Notes: generated by a model not told the origin, from the letters alone. Counted from the stretch's first letter, positions 55,001 through 63,534 are shown. The stretch: 64,000 nucleotides of DNA from Melioribacter sp051488685 (GCF_051488685.1 NZ_JBPSEH010000011.1:21740-85739), one strand, 5' to 3'. Numbers and translations are program-made.

Positions 55001-55423
55001 GTAATTGTTGACAAAGGTTACAACGATAGATTATCAGATCTCAATCAATTCTGGATGGCTTTAGATCCACGTAATAAAAATTTGTTTACACGCGACGGCA
55101 CATTTTCTTCATATGATTCGCTGTGCCTTTATTATGCCGGCATTGGTGGTAATAGTAATACAACAACGAGATTCCGTAAATATCAGGGCAATGGCCAACG
55201 GACTCTCATTTACGACTTTAATGACGAAAAACATCTACTTCAACCTAATAAAACCTACTTTATACAGATTGTAGTTTATAACGGTACTACAAGTTTTTTT
55301 GTCGACGGCAATTTATACTTTAGTTACAAAGATAGCGAACCATTGACCGAAGGATATTTCGGGTTCCGCACTGTTAAATCGCACCAGGAAGTTGACGACT
55401 TTAAAGTGTACCGCTTGAAATAA
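52064..55423 (+). CDS. Exo-rhamnogalacturonan lyase-like protein (PL26/YetA-like) with DUF6250-like C-terminus
   Basis: 1119 residues with a signal peptide (about 15-36). The N-terminal RIFT-barrel-like domain (about 38-115) shows the PcRGLX/YetA pattern FSTGVSWGVPFPEGKI then LKDESGKTLPLQFWPLAYWP and DGTLKWIGLS. A helical-barrel region follows with AYEDVQPGF-like, HRRHTWKYDMGGFAWANTEL and HNVVHWGCGAKEVRISQAAL. Residues of about 920-1119 form a separate beta-sandwich (DDFENGLNNWIVE ... GYFGFRTVKSHQEVDDFKVY) resembling DUF6250. PL26 members release disaccharide from the non-reducing end of RG-I. There is no T9SS tail. It lies between GH105 and PL22 genes, 24 bp from each, consistent with one pathway. 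Confidence 0.87.
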   Translation: MKKIDFVYEVCINRIINVSLFIIIHSLYLGLADAQDFKSVKLKWLDNAPPEFSTGVSWGVPFPEGKIDTSAKFILKDESGKTLPLQFWPLAYWPDGTLKWIGLSTVVTPSVGSSLHLMLNEDITEELTKQKVIVNENDNDIEINTGVIECRVPKSGTRLIKQILYNNKLISSSGSLICLLQNGSSKEYGEQPSIERFVGMIEKVTIEQNGPVRAVIKIEGKHHSESRNRSWLPFIVRLYFYAGQQSMRIVHTIIYDGDQNVDFIKGLGFVFDIPLDEQLYNRHIRFSGDNGRLWDEPCQPLSGRYPLDRREEYYDRQLRGLRIPEPDSLSKQQQFLINNWASWNDYKLIQLNADGFRILKRTNDKSTWIDAGYGNRASGLAFVGDVSGGLTVCLRDFWQSFPSAFEISDVKKDIAHLKTWLWTPDAEAMDMRHYDTLAWGHNLDASYEDVQPGFSIATGVARTSELVLFLSDNVPSYETLHRMIKTVNQPPLLVATPDYLHSIPVFGVWSLPDKSNNVKCWIENQLENAFKYYQLEVEQRHWYGFWHYGDIQHSYDRRRHTWKYDMGGFAWANTELMPNLWLWYSFLRTGRSDIFRMAEAMTRHNSEVDVYHLGPLKGLGSRHNVVHWGCGAKEVRISQAALNRFYYYLTTDERLGDIMHEVTDAANEAIGRIDPLRLIKEKSNYPTHVRFGPDWLALVGNWMTEWERTGDTIYRNRIMTGINSLYEMPYGFFSGKDAAFGYDPETYKLYRLNDNDIGSAHLSVLMGGPEVAFELTNLLKNEKWNKLWNQFCKLYGAPVSEIEKEFGKKVELGTPGSWYARLPAWYAKVSKDSVYAVRAWEEFLDAKPRYFRTVFNITKFDSIQSLQPVCEVQGVSTNNTVQWCLNAIELLELVGDKIPESIIQKFSDSLCTEQYQIGDLLYSDDFENGLNNWIVETKKSPFSKVGIINGKLSIDVEYGTTIWFKEKLEGNLLIEYKRKVIVDKGYNDRLSDLNQFWMALDPRNKNLFTRDGTFSSYDSLCLYYAGIGGNSNTTTRFRKYQGNGQRTLIYDFNDEKHLLQPNKTYFIQIVVYNGTTSFFVDGNLYFSYKDSEPLTEGYFGFRTVKSHQEVDDFKVYRLK

Positions 55424-55446
55424 TTTAATTCATACTGGAATTAAAA

Positions 55447-56781
55447 GTGAGAACAAAAATAATATTTATATGGCTTGCTCTAATAATAAACGGGGTATTT
55501 TATTCAAATGTCTTTTCACAAATAGGAAAAAGATTTCCATCCGAACGGAAGGTGATTAAAGATCCTATTACGGGAGTAAAACTGATTTTTTTAACAAGCA
55601 CTGCAGCGGGCGATTCTAAAATTTATCCTACACACAATCAATGGACATCAGACGGTAATTGGATTATTTTCAGGTCGAGAAGAGTTAGAGGCGAAGCTCT
55701 GGCCGTTAACGAAACAAGCGGCGATATCGTACAGGTTACCGAAGGAGGTTACGTTGGAACGTTAATAGTTGCCAGAAAATCGATGAAACTCTATTATATG
55801 AAAAGATTTAGCGACGAAAATAGTCCAAGAGAAATTATCGAAGTTAAACTTGACAGATTATTTGAAGACAGTGAAAAAGGCACTTTGAAAGATGCATCTT
55901 TTTATCAAAAAGTTTGTGGAATTATTCCGGCTGAATACGAAGCCAACGGCGAACTTGCTTTTGATGCAGACGAAGAATGGCTGTGGTTCCGTGTAGGAAG
56001 AAAAAAAGCAATGCAGTATCTACCTGAAGGTACTAAAATCGAAAATAACTTCGGCCCGCGTAATATGGGTGCCGGTCCAGGAGGTATTGCCGGTATTAAT
56101 ATTAATACGGGAGAAATTAAGTATGTAGTATCAGTCCCATTTCAGGTTGGGCACATTCAAACTAATCCCTGGGTGCCTGGCCAGATTATTTTCTGCTGGG
56201 AAACTGGCGGAAAATCTCCTCAACGTACATGGATTGTAAATTCAGATGGTACTGGCTTAAGACCACTTTATCCAGAAGCTCCATATGAATGGGTTACTCA
56301 CGAAGTAGTAATTACCCCCGAAGAAGTTGCCTTCGCAATAATGGGGCACCGTAAAATTCACTTCGATAATAGCAACGTTTCAAACGATACGATAATAGAC
56401 GAACCAGGACAGGAAATCGAATGGGGCAATTGCGGAACAAGAGAAAAACCGACGGGACTGGCAATAGTAAACATTAAGACACGAGAAATGATAATCGAAG
56501 GCCAAATACCATATGGAAGTGGATTCTGGCATGTCACCGGATCTTCTGACGGGCGATTTGTTGCCGGCGATAATTTTGCACGCGAAGTTTATTTAATCAA
56601 CCGACATTCCCATGAAATGATCTTACTCTCTGCTGGCCATAAAACTACAGCCGCAGATCATCCTCATCCTTCTTTCAGTCCTGATGGTACTAAAATTATG
56701 ATTCAATCTGCAATGCTTTCAGAAGATGGCAAATCGATGAATATTTGTATCATTCCTCTTCCGGATAATTGGCTCAAGTAA
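55447..56781 (+). CDS. Oligogalacturonate lyase (PL22)
   Basis: 444 residues, GTG start, with a signal peptide (about 1-25, cleavage near FSQ). It has the seven-bladed propeller of PL22/Ogl: GKRFPSERKVIKDPITGVKL, the YPTHNQWTSDGNWIIFRSRR segment, VGHIQTNPWVPGQIIFCWET (metal-binding His and Gln), YEWVTHEVVITPEEV and AADHPHPSFSPDGTKI. The enzyme splits di- and oligogalacturonates to 5-keto-4-deoxyuronate. The usual Ogl is cytoplasmic (about 385 residues); this one is exported and so works in the periplasm. The KDG/KDPG catabolic genes that would use its product are not in the window. Confidence 0.92.
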   Translation: MRTKIIFIWLALIINGVFYSNVFSQIGKRFPSERKVIKDPITGVKLIFLTSTAAGDSKIYPTHNQWTSDGNWIIFRSRRVRGEALAVNETSGDIVQVTEGGYVGTLIVARKSMKLYYMKRFSDENSPREIIEVKLDRLFEDSEKGTLKDASFYQKVCGIIPAEYEANGELAFDADEEWLWFRVGRKKAMQYLPEGTKIENNFGPRNMGAGPGGIAGININTGEIKYVVSVPFQVGHIQTNPWVPGQIIFCWETGGKSPQRTWIVNSDGTGLRPLYPEAPYEWVTHEVVITPEEVAFAIMGHRKIHFDNSNVSNDTIIDEPGQEIEWGNCGTREKPTGLAIVNIKTREMIIEGQIPYGSGFWHVTGSSDGRFVAGDNFAREVYLINRHSHEMILLSAGHKTTAADHPHPSFSPDGTKIMIQSAMLSEDGKSMNICIIPLPDNWLK

Positions 56782-56829
56782 TAAGATTAGCGACATTTAC
56801 TTATTTAAAAAATAAAAAGGAGATAAACT

Positions 56830-58077
56830 GTGAAACGAACGTTAATTTTTGCAATAATCTTATTTAGCAGTTCAGTCTTATTTGCACAGGTCAATAGTGA
56901 AGACGAAAAAGTAATCAGAAAAGTAGCCGACTATATTGTGGAACATGGAGTTCTTGGTTTTAAAGACTTGAAGACGGGAAAAATTTATCAGTCAACCCAG
57001 GATGCTCCTGATGGGGCACAACTACGGTTTATTTCTCCCTTCGGTGAATGGCATTATACAAACGGCGTTATTAATATGGCTCTAATTAATCTGTCTAAAT
57101 TCACCGGTGATAAAAAGTATGCAGATTACGCTGCAGCGCACGTATCCTTTGGCATGGACAATTATAAATATTTCCAGACGAGATATAATGAAGAAAAAGA
57201 TGGACCACACTATAACTTCCCATTTGGGCAATTGTGGACAATGAGTGAACTCGACGATTGCGGTGCAATGGGGGCAAGCATGATGGATGTCTATGAATAT
57301 GTTAAACGCGATGACTACAAAAAGTACATTGAAGATGCCGCCAGACATATTTCCGAAGGTCAGGAACGTCTTGAAGATGGAACACTGGTCAGAAAATTTC
57401 CACACGAAATGACACTATGGGCAGACGATCTTTATATGAGCGTCCCGTTTTTGGCAAGAATGGGTAGATTCTCGGGCGATACAAAATATTGGAACGATGC
57501 AATCCTTCAGATTAAAAACTTTACAAAATACCTGTGGGATGATAATAAAGAATTATACTGGCATTGTTACTATAGCGATGTGAAACGCAATGGTGTGGCA
57601 CATTGGGGTAGGTGCAATGGATGGGTAATGATGGCTAAAGTTCATCTTTTAAATATCTTACCTGAAAATTATCCCGGCAGGGAAGAAGTTAGAAAAGACC
57701 TCGAAAGACAGATACTCGGCATTGCCAAATACCAAAGTCCTGAAGGTCTATGGCATCAATTGCTCGATAAAAATGATTCTTACCTCGAATCGTCCTGTTC
57801 GGCAATGTTTGTCTATTCGATAGCACGTGCGGTTAACCAGGGATGGATCGACAAACGCTACGCATCCGTTGCACTTAAAGGATGGGAAGGCTTGAAAAAA
57901 TATAAAATCAGGTCTGATGGTCAGGTAAACGATATTTGCGTAGGTACAGGTATTGAGGATAATCTTGTTTTTTATTATGAACGTCCTGCCAGATTAAATG
58001 AAAAACATGGTATCGGTTCAGTAATAGATGCAGGAATTGAAATCATCAGGTTAAAAGAGAAATTGAAAAATAAGTGA
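56830..58077 (+). CDS. Unsaturated rhamnogalacturonyl hydrolase, GH105 (periplasmic copy)
   Basis: 415 residues, GTG start after AAAGGAG, with a signal peptide (1-19, cleavage after LFAQ). The GH88/GH105 barrel has FGEWHYTNGVINMALINLSK, PFGQLWTMSELDDCGAMGAS, MTLWADDLYMSVPFLARMG with the expected catalytic Asp, and AHWGRCNGWVMMAKVHLL. It acts on the unsaturated disaccharides from PL11/PL26, freeing rhamnose. Unlike the GH105 at 50555-52039 it has no sorting tail, so the island holds one surface and one periplasmic copy of the same step. It is 9 bp before rhaM, linking rhamnose release directly to rhamnose handling. Confidence 0.93.
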   Translation: MKRTLIFAIILFSSSVLFAQVNSEDEKVIRKVADYIVEHGVLGFKDLKTGKIYQSTQDAPDGAQLRFISPFGEWHYTNGVINMALINLSKFTGDKKYADYAAAHVSFGMDNYKYFQTRYNEEKDGPHYNFPFGQLWTMSELDDCGAMGASMMDVYEYVKRDDYKKYIEDAARHISEGQERLEDGTLVRKFPHEMTLWADDLYMSVPFLARMGRFSGDTKYWNDAILQIKNFTKYLWDDNKELYWHCYYSDVKRNGVAHWGRCNGWVMMAKVHLLNILPENYPGREEVRKDLERQILGIAKYQSPEGLWHQLLDKNDSYLESSCSAMFVYSIARAVNQGWIDKRYASVALKGWEGLKKYKIRSDGQVNDICVGTGIEDNLVFYYERPARLNEKHGIGSVIDAGIEIIRLKEKLKNK

Positions 58078-58086
58078 GGTGAATTT

Positions 58087-58401
58087 ATGAAAACATTTGC
58101 CTTTAAAATGAAACTTAAACCCGGCTACAAAGAAGAATACAAAAAAAGGCATGACGCCATCTGGCCGGAGTTAAAAACTCTATTGTTACAAAGTGGTGTT
58201 AGAGATTATTCAATATTTCTGGATGAAGAAACAAATACTCTCTTTGCCGTACAAAAACTTGCGGGCGATTCTTCCTCGCAGGATCTGGGTTCAAATCCTA
58301 TTGTCCAGAAATGGTGGAAATATATGGCTGACATAATGGAGACCAATCCAGACAATTCACCTGTTACCGTCCCTCTCGAGATGGTATTTCATATGGACTA
58401 A
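58087..58401 (+). CDS. rhaM: L-rhamnose mutarotase
   Basis: 104 residues, the normal RhaM length. Motifs: AFKMKLKPGYKEEYKKRHDA with the IWPEL segment, GVRDYSIFLDEETNTLFAVQ and VQKWWKYMADIMETNPDNSP, the classic RhaM C-terminal pattern with catalytic and sugar-binding Tyr, His and Trp residues. It interconverts alpha- and beta-L-rhamnopyranose, speeding supply to the isomerase. RBS TGAGGTGAATTT starts within the preceding stop codon. It is in one operon with rhaT and rhaA. Confidence 0.97.
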   Translation: MKTFAFKMKLKPGYKEEYKKRHDAIWPELKTLLLQSGVRDYSIFLDEETNTLFAVQKLAGDSSSQDLGSNPIVQKWWKYMADIMETNPDNSPVTVPLEMVFHMD

Positions 58402-58421
58402 TAAATAAAAGGATAAATAAT

Positions 58422-59462
58422 ATGGACTCATTAATGAGTATTATTCTTATTGCATTCGGCAGTATATGCGCTGCCAGCTTTTATGTCCCCATTAAAAAGA
58501 TCAAAGAATGGTCGTGGGAATCGTACTGGATTGTTCAAGGAGTGGTATCGTGGATACTGGCACCATGGATTTTTGCTTATTTCACAGTTCCAAATCTTCT
58601 GGACGTTTTGATTAATTCTGACGGCAATGCTGTATGGGCCGCATTCATCTTTGGAGCACTCTGGGGCGTGGGCGGTTTGACATTTGGATTGAGTATGAGA
58701 TATCTGGGAGTTGGACTCGGACAATCGGTTGCGCTCGGTTTTACGGCTGCCCTTGGAACTTTGATTCCACCTTTTGTCTCGGGAAGAAATTTATTTACAA
58801 CTTATGAAGGAAGATTAATTTTATTAGGTGTGGCTCTCTGTGTGACTGGTATTGCAATCGTCGGATACGCAGGCGTTCTCCGTTCACGCAATATGCCTGA
58901 GGAAGCCAGAAGGGAAGCCATAAAAGATTTTGCTCTTAAAAAAGGATTGCTGATAGCCGTTCTTTCGGGTTTAATGAGTGCCTGTTTTAATTTTGGAATT
59001 AACGGTATTCCCGGTGTAATCGACGCAGGCTATGAAATTCAAAAAGTTGCTGCTTCTTATGGGACTGACCCTCTCTTCGTTGTAAATCCCGTATATATTA
59101 TTGTGATGTTCGGAGGTTTTGTGACGAATTTTGTTTATTGCATGTATCTAAATTATCAGAACAAAACCTTCAGCGATTATGTAAATGTAAATAAACAGGT
59201 ACTGCTAAATAATCTGCTTTTCAGTCTCCTTGGTGGAACGCTCTGGTATTTGCAATTTTTTTTCTTTGGAATGGGGCAGAGCAAACTACCCGAAGAAATG
59301 TTTGTCTTTGGCTGGAGTATTTTGATGGCGCTTAATATTCTATTCAGCAATGTATGGGGCTTGTTGCTTAAGGAATGGAAAAATGCGGGTGCCGGTACAC
59401 TTGCTACTTTGATTGTCGGTTTAGTGATATTAATTCTTTCCACATTTGTAATCAAATTATAA
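58422..59462 (+). CDS. rhaT: L-rhamnose/H+ symporter RhaT
   Basis: 346 residues with about ten hydrophobic membrane segments. RhaT patterns: FGSICAASFYVPIKKIKEWS, WESYWIVQGVVSWILAPWIF, FGALWGVGGLTFGLSMRYLG, GLGQSVALGFTAALGTLIPP, LSGLMSACFNFGINGIPGVI and FFFGMGQSKLPEEMFVFGWS. It carries L-rhamnose across the inner membrane with a proton. Its presence shows that free rhamnose is released in the periplasm. It is 20 bp after rhaM and 24 bp before rhaA. Confidence 0.96.
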   Translation: MDSLMSIILIAFGSICAASFYVPIKKIKEWSWESYWIVQGVVSWILAPWIFAYFTVPNLLDVLINSDGNAVWAAFIFGALWGVGGLTFGLSMRYLGVGLGQSVALGFTAALGTLIPPFVSGRNLFTTYEGRLILLGVALCVTGIAIVGYAGVLRSRNMPEEARREAIKDFALKKGLLIAVLSGLMSACFNFGINGIPGVIDAGYEIQKVAASYGTDPLFVVNPVYIIVMFGGFVTNFVYCMYLNYQNKTFSDYVNVNKQVLLNNLLFSLLGGTLWYLQFFFFGMGQSKLPEEMFVFGWSILMALNILFSNVWGLLLKEWKNAGAGTLATLIVGLVILILSTFVIKL

Positions 59463-59486
59463 TCATACACTAATACGGAGGATTAA

Positions 59487-60758
59487 ATGAAAAATCCAAA
59501 AGCAGTTGAACAGGCATATCAAATTGCCAGAGAAGTATATGCTGAGTTAGGTGTAGATACCGACGAAGCACTTAAAAAAATGGAAGAGGTGAACATAAGT
59601 CTTCACTGCTGGCAGGCCGATGATGTCGGCGGATTCGAAACTCCCGATGCAGAATTGAGTGGAGGAGGAATCCAGGTTACAGGAAATTATCCCGGGAAAG
59701 CCCGAACTCTTGAAGAACTAAAAGCTGATATTGAAAAAGTTATGAGCTTGCTTCCTGGCAAACAGCGTCTTAACCTTCATGCTATCTACGGAGATTTCCA
59801 GGGTAAAAAAGTTGACCGCGACCAGATTGAAATAAAACATTTTCAAAGCTGGATCGACTGGGCAAAAAAACTCGATATTGGTATTGATTTCAATCCTACT
59901 TGCTTTTCACATCCATACGCCGAAGATGGATATACTTTATCGAGCAAAAACGAAAAGCACAGAAAATTTTGGATCGAACACGTCAAACGTACAAGAGAAA
60001 TTGCTGCTGAAATAGGAAAACAATTGGGTAAACCTTCAGTTAACAATATCTGGATTCCCGACGGTTCGAAAGATATACCAGTAGACAGAGCAACACATCG
60101 CGCTCTGTTAAAGAAATCGCTGGATGAAATTTTCGAAACGGAATTTCCAAAAGAATATCTTAAAGACTCGCTCGAAAGCAAACTCTTTGGCATCGGCTCC
60201 GAATCGATGGTTGTTGGATCTCACGAATTTTATACCGGTTACGCAGTTAAGAATAATAAATTGATTTGTATCGACAGCGGTCATTTCCATCCAACTGAAC
60301 AAATCGGGGATAAGATTTCTTCATTATTATTATTCGTTGATGAATTACTTCTGCATATCAGCAGGGGCGTCCGCTGGGACAGCGACCACGTTGTAATTTT
60401 TAACGACGAAGTTAAATTAATAGCTGAAGAGATTGTGAGAGCCAATGCTCTGAAAAGAATTAATATTGGTCTCGATTTCTTCGACGGAAGCATGAATCGC
60501 ATCGGGGCATACGTCATTGGCACAAGAGCAACACAACTTGCATTTCTCTTTGCACTGCTTGAACCAACTGATAAGCTTAGAGAATATGAAGAAAACGGAC
60601 AATATTTTGAACGCCTGGCTTTTCTTGAATTGCTGAAGACAAAACCATTCGGAGCTGTATACGATTATTATTGCCTTATTAACGACGTCCCTGTGGGCGA
60701 AGATTATATTACAGTAATTGAAAATTACGAAAAAGATGTACTCAGTAAGAGAAAGTAA
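59487..60758 (+). CDS. rhaA: L-rhamnose isomerase
   Basis: 423 residues, close to E. coli RhaA. Features: ISLHCWQADDVGGFETPDAE, LSGGGIQVTGNYPGKARTLE, LNLHAIYGDFQGKKVDRDQI, GIDFNPTCFSHPYAEDGYTL, VNNIWIPDGSKDIPVDR, CIDSGHFHPTEQIGDKISSL and RGVRWDSDHVVIFND, with metal-binding His and Asp residues as in RhaA rather than the RhaI type. It converts L-rhamnose to L-rhamnulose, the substrate of RhaB at 26060. It is the last gene of the rhaM-rhaT-rhaA group, with RBS CGGAGG. Confidence 0.97.
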   Translation: MKNPKAVEQAYQIAREVYAELGVDTDEALKKMEEVNISLHCWQADDVGGFETPDAELSGGGIQVTGNYPGKARTLEELKADIEKVMSLLPGKQRLNLHAIYGDFQGKKVDRDQIEIKHFQSWIDWAKKLDIGIDFNPTCFSHPYAEDGYTLSSKNEKHRKFWIEHVKRTREIAAEIGKQLGKPSVNNIWIPDGSKDIPVDRATHRALLKKSLDEIFETEFPKEYLKDSLESKLFGIGSESMVVGSHEFYTGYAVKNNKLICIDSGHFHPTEQIGDKISSLLLFVDELLLHISRGVRWDSDHVVIFNDEVKLIAEEIVRANALKRINIGLDFFDGSMNRIGAYVIGTRATQLAFLFALLEPTDKLREYEENGQYFERLAFLELLKTKPFGAVYDYYCLINDVPVGEDYITVIENYEKDVLSKRK

Positions 60759-60990
60759 TTTATTTGTAAAGGGCAGATCATTATAAACCGTCTAACTTCT
60801 TTCATCTCATTTACTCAATTATTTACGATGATATATCGGTAATTTTTATTCCATCCTAAATATTACTTTTTTAGACAAAGTAGATTACTAAGGTCTAATA
60901 CGATTTATAATATTCTGCTCTTTTTTGTAAAATAGAGTTAGTTTTTTATAGGTCTGATATTTTGTACAAAAACATAACAAGGGAAATTTT
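60759..60990. other. Intergenic region with no gene seen
   Basis: 232 bp of AT-rich DNA between rhaA and the GH28 gene. No open frame, operator palindrome or clear terminator was found. A promoter for the GH28 gene is presumably here (for example around TAGTTTTTTATAGGTCTGAT at 60940-60959), but no confident -10 or -35 can be named. Confidence 0.5.
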
Positions 60991-62400
60991 ATGAAACGTC
61001 GTGATGCCATTATAAAAACTGTTGGCGCCATTGCATTGACTACCATTTCGCCGTCATTGAGTCCTTTTATCTTTGCATCAAAAGGAGGAAAGGGAAAAGA
61101 ATATAACGTACTTAAATTTGGTGCAACTGGAGACGGAAAGACGCTCGATACAAAAGCCATACAGGAAGCAATTGACAGAGCATATGCAAGCGGAGGCAAT
61201 GCAAAAGTTATTATCCCTGAAGGATACAAATTTTTGATCGGTACTATTGTTTTACAAAGCGGAATTGAATTTTTTATCGATCAGGGTGCCGAACTAATAA
61301 TAAGTACAAATCAATCAGATTATAAAAATTCGACGGTGTTTTATGCAGAAGGAGCGGAAGGATTGACTATATCGGGTTACGGTAATATTGAAGGACGTGC
61401 CACAGAATTTATGTCACACTACGAAGAAGAAAACGAATGGTGGATTCCCAAGGAATGGCGCCCGAAAATGTTTATTCTGAAAGAATGCAAAAACCTACAA
61501 CTGAAAGATTTTTCTTTCAGTAAAGCACCCGAATGGGGCGTGCATATGCTCGGATGCGAAAATGTCCTTGTCGATGGAATACGGGTAAGGAATTATCTGG
61601 ATGTACCTAATTCCGATGGTATTGACCCCGATCATTGTAGAAAAGTTGAAATAAAGAATTGCGACATTGTTTGCGGCGACGACGCAATTGTTGTTAAAGC
61701 TACCAGACAGGAGAAAGATTACGGTGCGTCTTCAGATATTCGTGTTTATGATTGTATACTAGAAACTCAGGATTCTGGACTGAAAATTGGTACAGAAACT
61801 ACGAGTAATATTAATAATGTTGTTTTTGAAAATTGTAAGATAAAGTCGAGCTGCAGAGGAATAAACATTCAACTCAGGGATAACGGAATTGTAAGCGATA
61901 TAGCTTTCAGGAATATCGAATTTATATCGAGATATCATTCTGACCCATGGTGGGGACGAGGAGAAGCTATTTCATTTACAGCTATTCCGAGAAATCCTGA
62001 CACAAATTCAGGTATAATTCGTAATATACTTGTGAAAAATGTTTTTGGGAAAGCTGAAAACAGCATCCGTATTAACGGCACGAAAGAGAGTATTATCGAA
62101 AATGTTACACTAGAAAATGTATCGGTAAAATTCGAACGATGGACTAAATACAAAGGTGGCCTGTTTGATAATCGTCCTACAAAAGTTTACGAACCGATTG
62201 AATACAGAGACAATCCGGCAATAAGTATAAAATATTCAAAAAATGTTTCTATAGTAAACTCCTCGGTCAAATGGGGCGAAAATTTGCCTGAATATTTCTC
62301 AAATGCCATAAAGGTTGAAAATTCAGAAAACGTAAGGATTAAATCTTTTTACGGAAATTCTGCCAATCCAGATCAATATGACGATATTTTATTTCTATAG
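60991..62400 (+). CDS. GH28 polygalacturonase/rhamnogalacturonase-like enzyme with Tat-like signal
   Basis: 469 residues. The N-terminus MKRRDAIIKTVGAIALTTIS resembles a twin-arginine signal (R-R-D-A-I-I-K). The GH28 beta-helix begins with NVLKFGATGDGKTLDTKAIQ. Two of the usual acids are kept: Asp209 in VPNSDGIDPDHC and Asp230-Asp231 in CGDDAIVVKA. The GHG histidine of polygalacturonases is replaced by Ser262 (QDSGLKIGTE), and the RIK motif reads RGINIQ. The enzyme is thus more likely an RG-I- or rhamnose-specific GH28 than a true polygalacturonase. It is a predicted exported, folded protein. Confidence 0.88.
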   Translation: MKRRDAIIKTVGAIALTTISPSLSPFIFASKGGKGKEYNVLKFGATGDGKTLDTKAIQEAIDRAYASGGNAKVIIPEGYKFLIGTIVLQSGIEFFIDQGAELIISTNQSDYKNSTVFYAEGAEGLTISGYGNIEGRATEFMSHYEEENEWWIPKEWRPKMFILKECKNLQLKDFSFSKAPEWGVHMLGCENVLVDGIRVRNYLDVPNSDGIDPDHCRKVEIKNCDIVCGDDAIVVKATRQEKDYGASSDIRVYDCILETQDSGLKIGTETTSNINNVVFENCKIKSSCRGINIQLRDNGIVSDIAFRNIEFISRYHSDPWWGRGEAISFTAIPRNPDTNSGIIRNILVKNVFGKAENSIRINGTKESIIENVTLENVSVKFERWTKYKGGLFDNRPTKVYEPIEYRDNPAISIKYSKNVSIVNSSVKWGENLPEYFSNAIKVENSENVRIKSFYGNSANPDQYDDILFL

Positions 62401-62409
62401 GAATAAGAA

Positions 62410-63534
62410 ATGATGACATCATTAAGAAGTATATCGTTGCTTCTTTTAATAACAATATCCAGTTTTCCCCAGATGCGGGAGGATACAACCTTTAAAATAT
62501 TCCAGTTTCCACATAATAAAATTCCTGTTATCGATGGTAATATAAATGATTGGTCAATAGTACCCGATTCATTTGCAATTGGAATAGAACAGCTGTGGGA
62601 GGACTCAGGAAAGCAAGATAGAGTTGATAAAAAAAATCTTGATGTAAAGGTAAAAGTTGGCTGGGTCAAAGGATTAAATCGACTCTATTTTCTATATGAG
62701 GCTTACGACAATTTCTGGAATTTTTCACGAAGGGATCATCACAACGACATTTTCGAAGTCGTAGTCGACGGCGATTTATCAGGCGGTCCTCTGGTCGACC
62801 ATGTTCATTATAAAGTCTGGCGCGAAGATGCAGTAGGTACTGCAAGAGTTAAGCTTGATCCGAGAATTAAACCGGAGGACGAACATAGGTCAATGCACGG
62901 AGTGCACGCTCAAAACTATCATATCTTTACACCGCCGGGTAAAAAGGATTGGTGTATGGTGTGGGGTGTACAGCCATGGATAAAAGAATTCCCGTACGCT
63001 CTCTCAGCCTGCAGATATGATTTTAATAAAGCTGGTGACGCCGGTAAGTTGATCCTCGAATTTTACATTACACTGTTTGACTATGCGCCTGCTGATGGTC
63101 CTACGAGAGCGGTAGAATCAAAACTGAAAGAAAATAATTTTATTGGACTATCGTGGGCGGTTATCGATTATGACGATTCGACTTCAACAAGTCATAATGG
63201 ATTCTGGAATCTCTCGCGTGAACATACAATGTACGGCAATGCATCTTATTTGTGTCTTTTCAAATTAATGCCGATGCTGCCAGAATATCTTCCCAGAATT
63301 AAAGCAGACTGGGATTTTAAGATAATCAATTTTGACAAACGGATTGTTGCATTTCAGGATCAATCGATAGGTAATATTAAAAAGTGGAAATGGGATTTCG
63401 GCGATGGTAACTTTTCATACGAGCAAAACCCAATTCATCAATATGAAAAAGGAGGGGATTACAATGTAACGCTTTATGTTGAAGGTCCGGAGGGTAATGA
63501 TGAATTGACAAAAGTCTGGGACGTCTCTTTTTAA
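62410..63534 (+). CDS. Secreted CBM9-like protein with C-terminal PKD domain
   Basis: 374 residues with a signal peptide (about 1-20). Residues of about 35-275 have a CBM9/DOMON-like pattern (NKIPVIDGNINDWSIVPDSF, NRLYFLYEAYDNFWNF, DIFEVVVDGDLSGGPL). Residues of about 285-374 form a PKD domain (KIINFDKRIVAFQDQSIGNI then WKWDFGDGNFSYEQNPIHQY and YNVTLYVEGPEG). Neither part has a catalytic signature. A carbohydrate-binding or adhesin-like role at the cell envelope is likely. It starts 9 bp after the GH28 stop, so the two are probably co-transcribed and may act on the same glycan. There is no T9SS tail. Confidence 0.82.
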   Translation: MMTSLRSISLLLLITISSFPQMREDTTFKIFQFPHNKIPVIDGNINDWSIVPDSFAIGIEQLWEDSGKQDRVDKKNLDVKVKVGWVKGLNRLYFLYEAYDNFWNFSRRDHHNDIFEVVVDGDLSGGPLVDHVHYKVWREDAVGTARVKLDPRIKPEDEHRSMHGVHAQNYHIFTPPGKKDWCMVWGVQPWIKEFPYALSACRYDFNKAGDAGKLILEFYITLFDYAPADGPTRAVESKLKENNFIGLSWAVIDYDDSTSTSHNGFWNLSREHTMYGNASYLCLFKLMPMLPEYLPRIKADWDFKIINFDKRIVAFQDQSIGNIKKWKWDFGDGNFSYEQNPIHQYEKGGDYNVTLYVEGPEGNDELTKVWDVSF

